Source: an uncultured Methanospirillum sp. (lineage in GTDB: Archaea > Halobacteriota > Methanomicrobia > Methanomicrobiales > Methanospirillaceae). Taken from it: a stretch of 64,000 nt of DNA. The notes under the pieces were generated by a model. That model searched no databases. It was not told the origin of the DNA and saw nothing but the letters and a program-made list of their open reading frames with translations. Positions 1 to 8,127 of this stretch are shown here, in pieces. The translations under genes and the position numbers were made by a program. The stretch covers positions 2,542,001 through 2,606,000 of the forward strand of contig NZ_OY764544.1 in NCBI RefSeq assembly GCF_963668475.1. The letters are read 5' to 3'. Numbering within the stretch: the first letter of the stretch is position 1; every line of letters begins with the position of its first letter.

Positions 1-268
1 AGTGGGCGAGAGAGAGTCCTTCGCGTTCGAGTTCCTCACGCGGGAGCTCAGGGTCAAAGAGCATGAAGATGTCGAGATCCCTATCACCCCTGACACAGGT
101 TCTTCGTGCAACTGAACCGACCAGCATCCCGGTTGCCATTCCCCTGGCATTTATCTCCCCGATGAGGAGATCTGCAAGGGCATACATCTGTTCCAGTTCC
201 TCAGTGGTCGGGCGGATCTCTTTCAGCACCTCCTCCTCAAGTGAACTCCGTTTCTCATCCTCGCTCAC
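1..268 (-). CDS. cca: CCA-adding enzyme, N-terminal part (runs off the window)
   Basis: Class I archaeal tRNA nucleotidyltransferase, which adds or repairs the 3'-CCA end of tRNAs. Only the first 89 or so codons are present. They contain the nucleotidyltransferase signature: a VGSVAR stretch followed by GDRDLDIF with the two metal-binding aspartates. The start is a GTG at 268 that overlaps the stop codon of thpR (GTGA overlap), so the two genes are translationally coupled. The same pairing of a 2'-5' RNA ligase-like protein with the CCA enzyme is common in archaea. The C-terminal domains lie outside the window. The family assignment is secure despite the truncation. Confidence 0.88.
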   Translation of the reverse strand, partial: MSEDEKRSSLEEEVLKEIRPTTEELEQMYALADLLIGEINARGMATGMLVGSVARRTCVRGDRDLDIFMLFDPELPREELEREGLSLAH

Positions 269-804
269 AGCCTGACCTCCAGAAGATCAGTATATATCGG
301 TCCCTGGGGCGTCAGTTCACTCTTCTTGAGAACAAACCTGTCCACAGGAAACGACCCTGAACATGAGTTGCTGATTCCGGCAACCTCTTCGAAGATATCT
401 GGGTGAAACTGTCTGACCCGGGCCAGCGTGATATGCGGTCTGAATCTCCGACCTTCTGCAGGAATGCCGAGTGGCACCAGGGCTTTTTCTATCGCTGCTG
501 CAAGGGTGTTACAGTCCCCGGGATCATGAACATCCCCCCAGATGACACGAGGCGATCGCGGACTGTTCAGGGTTATCGATCCCAGGTCGAGGGTGAATGG
601 CGCACCTTTCACAGCCTGAAGGGCAGCAGTGATCGGAGGCAGGCGTGACCCCTCCACCTCCCCGATGAACTTGATGGTGATGTGCATGTCCGGAGGATGT
701 ACCATTGTGAGTCGTGCACGGCTAGAGCGAATCATCTCCTGGGCCTCTGCGTACTGGCTCCTGATCTCTTCAGGGATCTCTATCGCGATAAACAGCCGCA
801 CCAT
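265..804 (-). CDS. thpR: RNA 2',3'-cyclic phosphodiesterase / 2'-5' RNA ligase-like (ThpR)
   Basis: 2H phosphoesterase family protein of about 179 residues. Both catalytic HxT motifs are visible: HITIKF about 45 residues in, and HITLAR about 127 residues in, the usual spacing. The family hydrolyses 2',3'-cyclic phosphates in RNA and was first described as ligating tRNA halves with a 2'-5' bond; its role in archaea is not settled. I place the start at the ATG at 804 (MVRLFIAIEIP) because the family begins this way and the longer upstream reading has no family-like residues. The stop overlaps the GTG start of cca, giving an RNA-processing operon. Confidence 0.9.
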   Translation of the reverse strand: MVRLFIAIEIPEEIRSQYAEAQEMIRSSRARLTMVHPPDMHITIKFIGEVEGSRLPPITAALQAVKGAPFTLDLGSITLNSPRSPRVIWGDVHDPGDCNTLAAAIEKALVPLGIPAEGRRFRPHITLARVRQFHPDIFEEVAGISNSCSGSFPVDRFVLKKSELTPQGPIYTDLLEVRL

Positions 805-935
805 TATGGTTAAAAATCTGAGTGCATCGGGCATAAAGAGAATGGACAGCCTGGTTGTACTGTTTGATCTGTCACACCCTCTGCCTAGCAACAAAATATA
901 CGGTTGCTGATTCTATCATAAGATACAGGGGTCAC

Positions 936-1199
936 ATGAAAGACGGGGCAGGCTTCATCGTTTATACCCTCGAATTTTGTCCGCGATGTGAGATTCTCAA
1001 GGAGTATCTGGCGTCGCACAATATTCAGTTTAGTATAGCAGACATGTCATCAGCCGCTTCACTGACTGAGCTTCGGGTGAATGGCGTCTTTGTTCAGGAG
1101 GCACCGGTCCTTCAGATGGGGAAGAAGTTCCTTACCAGTAAGGAACTTTTCGGGGGATCCGATTCCGTGAACGAGAGTGCCATCGCAGCCCTTCAGTAG
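936..1199 (+). CDS. Glutaredoxin-like protein, probable NrdD reductant
   Basis: Small thioredoxin-fold protein of 87 residues with a CPRC redox motif near residue 14, preceded by a beta strand (FIVYTLEF), and a cis-proline-like APVL further on, as in NrdH and glutaredoxins. It ends 9 nt before nrdD and is almost certainly co-transcribed with it. Class III ribonucleotide reductases of some methanogens take electrons from a glutaredoxin-like protein rather than formate, so the likely role is reducing the NrdD active site. The start at 936 gives the normal N-terminus; the longer in-frame reading from 855 lacks similarity. The partner is inferred from position. Confidence 0.8.
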   Translation: MKDGAGFIVYTLEFCPRCEILKEYLASHNIQFSIADMSSAASLTELRVNGVFVQEAPVLQMGKKFLTSKELFGGSDSVNESAIAALQ

Positions 1200-1208
1200 G
1201 AAGGCGGC

Positions 1209-3404
1209 ATGGGACGAATAACAAAGCAGATTACACTTGATGGTCTGTCGATCCCGGCGATGCCATCCGTCAGGACAAGTGACGGGCATATCCTTGAATG
1301 GGACCGGGAGAAGATAGCGAAGCAGATCGTCAAGGAGACCCGGCTTGTTGAGACTTTTTACGGGTATGAAGGGGCAGACGAAGAGGGGGCCCGTGAGATC
1401 GCCCGTGAGGTAGAGGACCGTATCCGGAAACTTGGTCTCAAGAGTCTTTCCGGGCCGCTGATCAGGGAGATCATGAACATGGTCCTCCTTGAGCACGGGA
1501 TGGTTCAGTACCGCAACGTCTGCACCAGGGTAGGAACCCCGGTGTACGACGCCCACCTGATCGATGTCGGCAGGGGGTTTGAGGCAAAGGACAACGCGAA
1601 CCTGCAGGAGAATGCAGAGACATCGCACAAGAAGAAAGCAGACAAGATCAGCAAGGAGCAGTACCTGCTCCAGTTGCCGCCGCATCTTGCAGACCGGCAT
1701 CTCTGTGGCGATCTTCATATCCATGATCTTGAGTACTTCGGGAGCAGACCGTTCTGTCAGGACTGGGATCTCAGATACTTCCTGTACTACGGGCTGATGC
1801 CTGACGGAAACGGGACCAAGGCATCTGTGGCAGGGCCGGCAAAGCGTGCTGAGGTCGCTGTGCTCCATGCGGTGAAGGCTCTCGGATCTGCACAGACGAA
1901 CTTTGCAGGCGGTCAGGGATACTACAACTTCCTCACGTTTCTGGCCCCGTTCTTTGAACGGATGCCGTTCGAAGAGATGAAGCAGCTGATGCAGATGTTT
2001 GTATACGAGATGACCCAGATGATGGTCGCCCGTGGCGGCCAGCTCGTCTTCTCTTCAGTGCAGCTCTCGCCCGGTGTTCCAAAACTCTGGAAGGACAAGC
2101 CCTGCGTATACAACGGAAGGGTCTGGAATGGCAAGCAGACTCCTCTTAAAACCTACGGGGAGTTTGAACGTGAGGTGCGTCTCCTCTTCAAGGCACTCAT
2201 AGAGGTGATGCTGGAGGGAGATTACTGGGGCAAACCGTTCAACTTCCCAAAGCCTGAGATCAGCATCGAGCCTGATTTCATGCAGGAGGATGAGCAGTAT
2301 AACCGTGCTCACCCTGATCTCCCGACCTACACCGATCTCTATCTCCTCACCTTCGAGCTCGCATCCAAGTTCGGCACTCCGTACTATGACAACCAGCTCC
2401 CTGCATACCGGGGGGCCGGAGAGGGGATCTCATGCTACCAATGCTGTGCATATCAGTTCTCAACTGTTGCGGATCAGGACAAGGACTTTGATCGCAAGCT
2501 CTACTTCGAGGACGGGATGCACTTCTCAATGGGATCCTGGGGTGTTGTCTCACTCAACTGTCCGCGTGCATCGTACAAGGCAGGTGGAGACGAGGAGCGG
2601 CTCTTTGCCGAACTGAAGGCACTCATGGATGTGGCGGTCGAGGTCTTCAGGATCAAAGTCAGGTGGATGGACCTCATTGGCAGGAATGGACGGATGCCCT
2701 TTGCCATGCAGCGTCCCCGCGACCCGGTCACCGGTGAGCGGGGCGCTATGGCTGTTGACTTTGACGGCCTGGTCTTCACGATCGGGGTCGTGGGCCTGAA
2801 CGAGATGGTGCAGCACTTCACCGGCTCACAGCTCCATGAGAGTGACGATGCGTTCAGGCTCGCAGTCAGGGCAATGACCGAGATGGAACTCTATGCCCGC
2901 GAGATAACAGCAAAGCACGGGATGACCATCGCTCTCGCCCGGACCCCTGCTGAGACAACCGGCCAGCGTTTTGCGGTTGCCGATCTTCTCAGCAGAGAGT
3001 ACGAGGAGCATGCAATGCGGGTGATCAAAGGGAACCTCGGATATGCTCTTGATCATCTGGGTGAGACACGGGATCTCCCGATCTACTACACGAACGGGAC
3101 CCACGTGGCTCCAGGGGCAGATATCCCCCTGGCACGACGGGCAGAACTGGAGCATGTCTTCTTCCCGATTGTCGACGGGGGAAACATCTTCCATATATGG
3201 CTCGGGGAGGCACGACCTGATCCCCGCGGGCTCATGGATATGGCGATGAAACTCTGTCGTAACACCCAGATTGGATACTTTGCCTTCACCAGGGATCTCA
3301 CCGTCAGTCTTCACCAGTTTACCGAGTACAAAGGAAAGAAACTCCCGGTCTCATCATTTGAGACCCCGCATACACCAGCCGATCACCAGGCACTGGTCTC
3401 CTGA
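1209..3404 (+). CDS. nrdD: Anaerobic (class III) ribonucleoside-triphosphate reductase, C-terminus atypical
   Basis: Class III ribonucleotide reductase large subunit of 731 residues, converting ribonucleotides to deoxyribonucleotides without oxygen. The N-terminus has an ATP-cone-like stretch (VRTSDGHILEWDREKI), and the barrel carries the cysteine-rich GISCYQCC segment. The protein ends about 35 residues after NTQIGYFAFTRDLTVS. In ordinary NrdD that strand leads into a CxxC zinc ribbon and the glycyl-radical RVxGY loop. Neither is present here, and no reading frame between 3300 and 3440 contains a Gly-Tyr pair. No activase gene (nrdG) is in the window. The enzyme may use a separate radical domain, be inactive, or be a divergent paralogue. 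Confidence 0.85.
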   Translation: MGRITKQITLDGLSIPAMPSVRTSDGHILEWDREKIAKQIVKETRLVETFYGYEGADEEGAREIAREVEDRIRKLGLKSLSGPLIREIMNMVLLEHGMVQYRNVCTRVGTPVYDAHLIDVGRGFEAKDNANLQENAETSHKKKADKISKEQYLLQLPPHLADRHLCGDLHIHDLEYFGSRPFCQDWDLRYFLYYGLMPDGNGTKASVAGPAKRAEVAVLHAVKALGSAQTNFAGGQGYYNFLTFLAPFFERMPFEEMKQLMQMFVYEMTQMMVARGGQLVFSSVQLSPGVPKLWKDKPCVYNGRVWNGKQTPLKTYGEFEREVRLLFKALIEVMLEGDYWGKPFNFPKPEISIEPDFMQEDEQYNRAHPDLPTYTDLYLLTFELASKFGTPYYDNQLPAYRGAGEGISCYQCCAYQFSTVADQDKDFDRKLYFEDGMHFSMGSWGVVSLNCPRASYKAGGDEERLFAELKALMDVAVEVFRIKVRWMDLIGRNGRMPFAMQRPRDPVTGERGAMAVDFDGLVFTIGVVGLNEMVQHFTGSQLHESDDAFRLAVRAMTEMELYAREITAKHGMTIALARTPAETTGQRFAVADLLSREYEEHAMRVIKGNLGYALDHLGETRDLPIYYTNGTHVAPGADIPLARRAELEHVFFPIVDGGNIFHIWLGEARPDPRGLMDMAMKLCRNTQIGYFAFTRDLTVSLHQFTEYKGKKLPVSSFETPHTPADHQALVS

Positions 3405-3439
3405 TTATGCCTGGCTCCCTGGCTGGCTTTAATTGAATC

Positions 3440-4777
3440 CTAACTTTCTTTTCTCTCAGCAATTGTTTCAGCAAGGTACCTGCCGATCCACCCGGTACCG
3501 TCAACAGATGGATGAACCTCGATGAACCGTTCCATCTGATCGATGGATACACCTGCGTTGATCAGCAGGGCATGGTATGCCGCGATCACCGAGGCATACG
3601 GGGATGCTTCTGCCATACCAAGAATCTCACCTGAATCTGGATCTGCTGTCATCGAAGCCTTGCCTGTGGCCCGGTCAGGGATAGCCCAGAAACTTCCCGG
3701 TCCGGCAGGCGAGGGTATGGTCACCTTCAGACCTCCCTGGTCATGATGACCGCAGAAGGCGAGATCATTCCTGAGTTTTATCGCCTGTGGGACGGTTTTA
3801 AGAGGAGCCGGAGGCTCTCCGCCGAGTATGATCTCAGCAGCAGTCCTCCCCTGCCATCGTGCAACAGGGGTCAGCGACGAGGTTCCGGTCACATCTCCGA
3901 CTGCATACACACCCGGAACTCCTGTTTCCATCCTCTCATTCACTCTGATGAACCCGTCATGAGTGAGAGGAACCCCCCTGATGGCACTCACCTCTGCCTC
4001 AGTTCCTGAAGCAACAAGCACGATGTCTGCCCCGATGACGCTGCTGCCTTCAGAGGTTCTAATCTCAACCCCTGATACCCGGTCTTTGCCCATGATCCTG
4101 GTTACTGCTGCCTGCTCGTGGATGGTTACCCGGTGTAGTTCCCGTTTAGCCTCTTTTACCAGGATATCGGGAAACTCTTTGAGCAGGGTCGTTCGGGCAA
4201 GGATGGTGACTTGAAAACCGAGGAGTGAGTAGATGTATGCAACCTCTGCTGCGATGACCCCGCCCCCGATGATGACCAGTCTGCTGGGAAGGTTGGGGAG
4301 TGTGAAGAGTGATTGAGAGGTCTCCACCCCGGGGAGTTCTTCTCCTGGAATGTTCAGTCTTCTTGGATGCGTTCCTGTCGCGATGATGACCGCTTCAGGC
4401 TCCAGGCGTTCTCCATTGATAATGACCGTCCGCCCTTCTACACGTGCTTCACCGCTGACGATCGTAACTCCTGCAGTCCGGGTCTCCTCTGCGATAACCC
4501 CTGCTATCGTGCTGATGATCTCACGCATCTTTGCGATGAGGACAGGATAGTCTAATCCCGGCACACCGGTGATGACACCTGATCGGTGGAGCACATCAAG
4601 GTGTTCCGTCGTTCTCGCCACGTCGTTCAGGGCACAGATAACCATGCATCCCTGATGAAGGCACTGGCCCCCAAGCCCGTCGCTGCGTCGGTCTGCGAGC
4701 AGTACATCTTTGCCTGCACCGGCAAGCCTCATGGCTGCATATCTTCCAGCCGGGCCTCCCCCGACCACCACAATCAT
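3440..4777 (-). CDS. FAD-dependent pyridine nucleotide-disulfide oxidoreductase
   Basis: Flavoprotein of 445 residues in the dihydrolipoamide dehydrogenase / mercuric reductase family. The N-terminal FAD-binding GGGPAG motif is followed by the redox-active pair C39-LHQG-C44. A second Rossmann motif (VIIGGGVIAAE) binds NAD(P)H, and AVGDV marks the second FAD contact. The C-terminal dimerisation domain keeps a VHPS histidine but lacks the usual following glutamate, so classical lipoamide activity is uncertain. It converges on nrdD with 35 bp between the genes. It might reduce the glutaredoxin-like protein, but that is inferred only from proximity. Confidence 0.85.
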   Translation of the reverse strand: MIVVVGGGPAGRYAAMRLAGAGKDVLLADRRSDGLGGQCLHQGCMVICALNDVARTTEHLDVLHRSGVITGVPGLDYPVLIAKMREIISTIAGVIAEETRTAGVTIVSGEARVEGRTVIINGERLEPEAVIIATGTHPRRLNIPGEELPGVETSQSLFTLPNLPSRLVIIGGGVIAAEVAYIYSLLGFQVTILARTTLLKEFPDILVKEAKRELHRVTIHEQAAVTRIMGKDRVSGVEIRTSEGSSVIGADIVLVASGTEAEVSAIRGVPLTHDGFIRVNERMETGVPGVYAVGDVTGTSSLTPVARWQGRTAAEIILGGEPPAPLKTVPQAIKLRNDLAFCGHHDQGGLKVTIPSPAGPGSFWAIPDRATGKASMTADPDSGEILGMAEASPYASVIAAYHALLINAGVSIDQMERFIEVHPSVDGTGWIGRYLAETIAERKES

Positions 4778-4844
4778 GAAGTGTGGTATGCTCTCTCCGG
4801 TGATAACTGATGAGTTTCCGAAATGACGTGAAGTAAAAAAAAGA

Positions 4845-5276
4845 TTATTCTGTGATATCGGCAGGAATTACTGCTTTAGTGAGGGTGATATCCACGACCC
4901 CGTTTGTGATGGTAAACGAGCATGATTCAGGGATGATCTGAAATGAAAGATCGACTGGTGCCCGGGCACCTCCTGCGGTAATAAACACCTTCTCTGCATC
5001 GAACTCGATCTCAGGAAGTTCTGAAAGTGATGACGGGAGTGCAATGGTCAGGTATGCAACCTCTCCTGCATCTACGATCTCGTACCCGACTTCGAACGGT
5101 TTTTTGAGCGGGATCTCCTGATCAGATGTTTCACTGGTGATGATGGCGCACCCGATGATCCGGGGTGCTTCATACTCATTGTCTCCTGGGTAGCGCATAT
5201 TCTGGTCGAGACCTGTGACCTGCTCTATCAACCGGGCAAGGTTTTTCATCAGGTCATCATAAGGGTTGTTCGGCAT
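4845..5276 (-). CDS. Alpha-crystallin-like (Hsp20-type) protein
   Basis: Protein of 143 residues whose C-terminal half (from about residue 60) reads as a beta-sandwich similar to small heat-shock proteins, with alternating hydrophobic strands such as AYLTIALP and VDITLTKA. The N-terminal third is more helical and contains a variable linker. The start overlaps the end of the upstream ArsR-type regulator by 20 bp, so the two are co-translated. A regulator plus small heat-shock protein resembles the hsr1-hsp20 arrangement described in Archaeoglobus. Chaperone function is inferred from fold-like features and context; sequence similarity alone is weak. Confidence 0.6.
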   Translation of the reverse strand: MPNNPYDDLMKNLARLIEQVTGLDQNMRYPGDNEYEAPRIIGCAIITSETSDQEIPLKKPFEVGYEIVDAGEVAYLTIALPSSLSELPEIEFDAEKVFITAGGARAPVDLSFQIIPESCSFTITNGVVDITLTKAVIPADITE

Positions 5277-5889
5277 AGTTTCCTCTCAGTCGATAACTCG
5301 ATCCTGTTCTGCATGCGATTCCCTGTTCAACGAGCGCTTCTATGGCTTCTTCCACGGTAGAAGTATCAAGATCAGTCAGATGTGAGATCTCCTCAACGGT
5401 CCGTGCGCCATGGGCAAGTGCAACCGCGACCATAAGCCCGGTGTCTCCGTTCCCGGCAAGACGACCCTGTCTGAGTGCCTCGCTGATCTGCTGATCGATC
5501 TCCCGTTCCAGTTCCTCCAGCCGCAGAGTGATCTGCTGACGTGCAGAGATCATCTGCCAGAGTTTCAGCAGGGAGATGATGAACTTCTGATCCTCGCTCA
5601 GCACGAGGGGAATGAGACCCTGTTGCTGTCTGTCGAGATGTACCTGGATATTGATATCATGTGCCAGGTAGTAATACTTCCTCCGTTTTTCATCATGCCT
5701 GAATGAGAGAATACTGGCCTCTTCAAGCATCTGGAGATGATCTATTACCGCCTTTGGTGATATCATCAGTTTTTCTGATATCTCGGTGACAAAGCATGGC
5801 TTATCCCTGATTAATTCAATAATACGCCTGCGATTCCGATTTCCCAGAATATCGAGCAGCAGGGAAAGTTCAGCCTCTTCGTCACCCAC
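5257..5889 (-). CDS. ArsR-family winged-helix regulator, HSR1-like heat-shock repressor
   Basis: Protein of 210 residues with an N-terminal winged-helix domain (residues about 8-75: LGNRNRRRIIELIRD, then the recognition segment ISPKAVIDHLQ and a wing rich in Lys/Arg/Tyr), a helical middle, and a second helix-turn-helix-like segment near the C-terminus (ARTVEEISHLTDLDTSTVEEA). The GTG start at 5889 lies inside a perfect inverted repeat, and a TATA-like element sits 22-31 nt upstream, so the transcript is probably leaderless and the repeat is well placed for autorepression. It overlaps the Hsp20-like gene downstream. Gene order and operator match my recollection of Archaeoglobus HSR1. Confidence 0.75.
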   Translation of the reverse strand: MGDEEAELSLLLDILGNRNRRRIIELIRDKPCFVTEISEKLMISPKAVIDHLQMLEEASILSFRHDEKRRKYYYLAHDINIQVHLDRQQQGLIPLVLSEDQKFIISLLKLWQMISARQQITLRLEELEREIDQQISEALRQGRLAGNGDTGLMVAVALAHGARTVEEISHLTDLDTSTVEEAIEALVEQGIACRTGSSYRLRGNYAEQPL

Positions 5890-5905
5890 TAACGTATAGT
5901 TAGTG
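5887..5905 (-). promoter_or_regulatory. Perfect palindromic operator CTAAC-N5-GTTAG
   Basis: The sequence CACTAAC-GTATA-GTTAGTG is a perfect 7-bp inverted repeat with a 5-nt spacer. It covers the GTG start codon of the ArsR-type regulator and its predicted transcription start. The core CTAAC-N5-GTTAG is the same as the motif I recall for the Archaeoglobus heat-shock regulator HSR1. Binding here would block initiation, giving negative autoregulation of the regulator and the Hsp20-like gene. Confidence 0.75.
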
Positions 5906-5910
5906 TCACA

Positions 5911-5920
5911 GTTATAAAAA
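5911..5920 (-). promoter_or_regulatory. TATA box of the HSR1-like operon
   Basis: On the minus strand the sequence reads TTTTTATAAC. Its centre is about 26 nt from the GTG start at 5889, the normal archaeal TATA-to-start distance, so the message is predicted to begin at or next to the start codon. It lies in the 47-bp gap after guaB and shows that the regulator has its own promoter. Confidence 0.6.
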
Positions 5921-5936
5921 TAATTGGTTGCGTTGA

Positions 5937-7397
5937 TCAGATGCGATAGTTCGGAGCCTCATCAGTGATCGTAATATTGTGCGGGTGACTCTCGAGGTAC
6001 CCTGCCTGTGTGATCCTGATAAACCTCGTTTTTAAGTGCATCTCCTGGATGTTAGCCGAGCCGGTGTATCCCATCGCTGATTTGAGCCCACCGATCATCT
6101 GGTAGATGACATCCTGCACCGGACCTACATACGGGGTAACTCCTTCGACTCCTTCTGGCACGAACTTTGTCCGTCCGATCTCCTTCTTCTGGAAGTACCG
6201 GTCACTGGAGACACCGCTGCTCATCACGCCAAGGGAACCCATTCCCCTGTACTGCTTGTACTTGCGCCCCTGAATTGTGACCAGGGACCCCGGTGCCTCG
6301 TCGGTGCCGGCAAACATGTTACCCATCATCACCGAGTCTGCACCGGCTGCAATCGCTTTGGCAACATCTCCGCTGTACCTGATACCGCCGTCCGCGATAA
6401 CCGGAACACCGGCAGGAGATGCTATTTCAGCAACCTGGGCAATCGCGGTTATCTGGGGAACACCGACACCGGCGACCACACGGGTTGTGCAGATCGATCC
6501 GGGACCGATTCCGACCTTCAATCCGTCAATGGTATCTGCGAGTGCCTCTGCTGCTGCCCTGGTGGCAATGTTGCCTGCGACAACATCGCAGGAGATGCTA
6601 GCCTTGATCTCTTTAACTCCCTTAACCACGTTCAGGTTATGTCCGTGTGCACAGTCCACCACGATCGCATCCACACCAGCATCTGCCAGCATCGATGCTC
6701 TCTTCTGATCAAACGGACCCACTGCTGCTGCAACCCTGAGATTGCCATTTTCGTCCCGTATCGCTCCCGGAAACTGGCTCTTCTCAAGAAGGTCCTGCAT
6801 TGAGATGATCCCGATCAGGCTCTTGTCTTTGCCAACAACTGGAAGGCGCTCGACCTTGCGTGAGTACATCAGATCAAAGGCCTCGTCAAGGGTGATCTCT
6901 TCGGTTGCAACCAGGGGCTCGTGTGTCATGATGGATGAGACTCTTTCTGAGCCACGGCGGGTGGCGATAGCCCTGATGTCACGACGGCTGACGATCCCGA
7001 TCACCTTTCCGTCGTCGACAACCGGCACTCCCCCGATCCCGTGAATCACCATAAGACGTTCCACCTCGGTGACAGTGACCTCAGGTCCGACGGTCAGCAC
7101 GTCCCGCTCGATGATCTCAGCCTCCCGCTTGACAGCCCTGACCTCTTCGACCTCCTGCTCGGCTGACATGTTCCGGTGAATGACGGATATACCTCCGGCG
7201 CGTGCCAGGGCGATCGCCATTGTCGAGGTGCTGACCGTATCCATTGCTGCACTCACGAGTGGGATATTGAGTGAGATATTGCGGGAAAATTTCGTACAGA
7301 CTGAGGTCTGGTCAGGTTCAACCTCTGAGGCTGCAGGTTCCAACAGTACATCATCAAATGTCAGGCCTTTTGGTGCCTCCAGTTTTTCCAGAAACAT
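5937..7397 (-). CDS. guaB: IMP dehydrogenase
   Basis: Oxidises IMP to XMP with NAD, the committed step of guanine nucleotide synthesis. The 486-residue length is normal. The N-terminus [11 protein letters not shown] is typical, two CBS domains lie at residues about 95-210, and the catalytic cysteine is in GPGSICTTR with the following VAGVGVPQ. The phosphate-binding [10 protein letters not shown] and the mobile-flap region YRGMGS are present. The start ATG is one base after the stop of mfnB, so the two genes form an operon. Guanine nucleotides feed GTP-derived cofactors such as methanopterin, flavins and F420, which may explain the pairing. Confidence 0.96.
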   Translation of the reverse strand: MFLEKLEAPKGLTFDDVLLEPAASEVEPDQTSVCTKFSRNISLNIPLVSAAMDTVSTSTMAIALARAGGISVIHRNMSAEQEVEEVRAVKREAEIIERDVLTVGPEVTVTEVERLMVIHGIGGVPVVDDGKVIGIVSRRDIRAIATRRGSERVSSIMTHEPLVATEEITLDEAFDLMYSRKVERLPVVGKDKSLIGIISMQDLLEKSQFPGAIRDENGNLRVAAAVGPFDQKRASMLADAGVDAIVVDCAHGHNLNVVKGVKEIKASISCDVVAGNIATRAAAEALADTIDGLKVGIGPGSICTTRVVAGVGVPQITAIAQVAEIASPAGVPVIADGGIRYSGDVAKAIAAGADSVMMGNMFAGTDEAPGSLVTIQGRKYKQYRGMGSLGVMSSGVSSDRYFQKKEIGRTKFVPEGVEGVTPYVGPVQDVIYQMIGGLKSAMGYTGSANIQEMHLKTRFIRITQAGYLESHPHNITITDEAPNYRI

Positions 7398-7398
7398 G

Positions 7399-8085
7399 TT
7401 AGTGAACCATACTGATCGCTTTCATAACTAATTCCTCTCTGACAGTCGCCCTGCGGTCTCCTCCACAGACCATCCCTCTGACTCCGATGATCTCGGGATT
7501 TATCCGCTTCAGGGTCTCCATGTCTTCGAACTTGAGTGAGCCTGCTAACGCGGTCTGCAGACCATGTTCACGGTTCATTGCTGTAAACCGGGTGAGGTCT
7601 GCCTCGTTCATGAACTCGAAGGTCGACCTCCCGTCTTTTATTCCGGTATCAACCATCGCAATGTCTGCTCCTTCATCGGCAGCGATAGGAACCAGGTCAA
7701 ACGGTGATATGGTCTCAAGACGTTTCCAGTCTGAGTAAGCAGCAATCACAACGGTCTTTTCAGGATAGGTATCTTTGACTGCCCTTACAACGGCTTTTAT
7801 TAATTCACGGGCTTCTTCTTTCCCGTCAAACATCAGACCGATCTTGATATAATCTGCACCTGCTGCAGCAGCACCGAGGGCTGTGAGGGCAGCACCTCCG
7901 GGTTTATAATCAAAATCGCCGATGGCTGCACTGACGGGTTTATGAGTGAGATCTTTGATCGCCCTAATTATCCAGGGAAAAGAAGCACCGAGCGATCCCT
8001 CCTCAGGGCGTTTTACGTCAACAATATCGGCAGCAAGCGCCATTTTGGCTTCTTCTATGCTGGCCGGGCTGACTAATAACTGCAT
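7399..8085 (-). CDS. mfnB: (5-formylfuran-3-yl)methyl phosphate synthase (methanofuran biosynthesis)
   Basis: TIM-barrel enzyme (DUF556/MfnB family) that condenses two glyceraldehyde-3-phosphate molecules to the furan ring precursor of methanofuran. The 228-residue protein starts MQLLVSPASIEEAKMAL and contains DIVDVKRPEEGSLGA with the Schiff-base lysine motif, plus AAIGDF and YIKIGL. I chose the ATG at 8085; the longer reading to 8319 runs into the divergent gene. A TATTTAGATA element about 20-27 nt upstream suggests a short or absent leader. It is followed one base later by guaB. mfnA, an earlier methanofuran gene, lies 20 kb away. Confidence 0.92.
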   Translation of the reverse strand: MQLLVSPASIEEAKMALAADIVDVKRPEEGSLGASFPWIIRAIKDLTHKPVSAAIGDFDYKPGGAALTALGAAAAGADYIKIGLMFDGKEEARELIKAVVRAVKDTYPEKTVVIAAYSDWKRLETISPFDLVPIAADEGADIAMVDTGIKDGRSTFEFMNEADLTRFTAMNREHGLQTALAGSLKFEDMETLKRINPEIIGVRGMVCGGDRRATVREELVMKAISMVH

Positions 8086-8127
8086 ACATTTTATGCAACC
8101 GGTATCTAAATAGTGATTACGTTTGAT

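Noticed and set aside
1059..1868. Long minus-strand frame across the start of nrdD
   Set aside because: It is the shadow of the plus-strand genes; nrdD and the redoxin have clear motifs.
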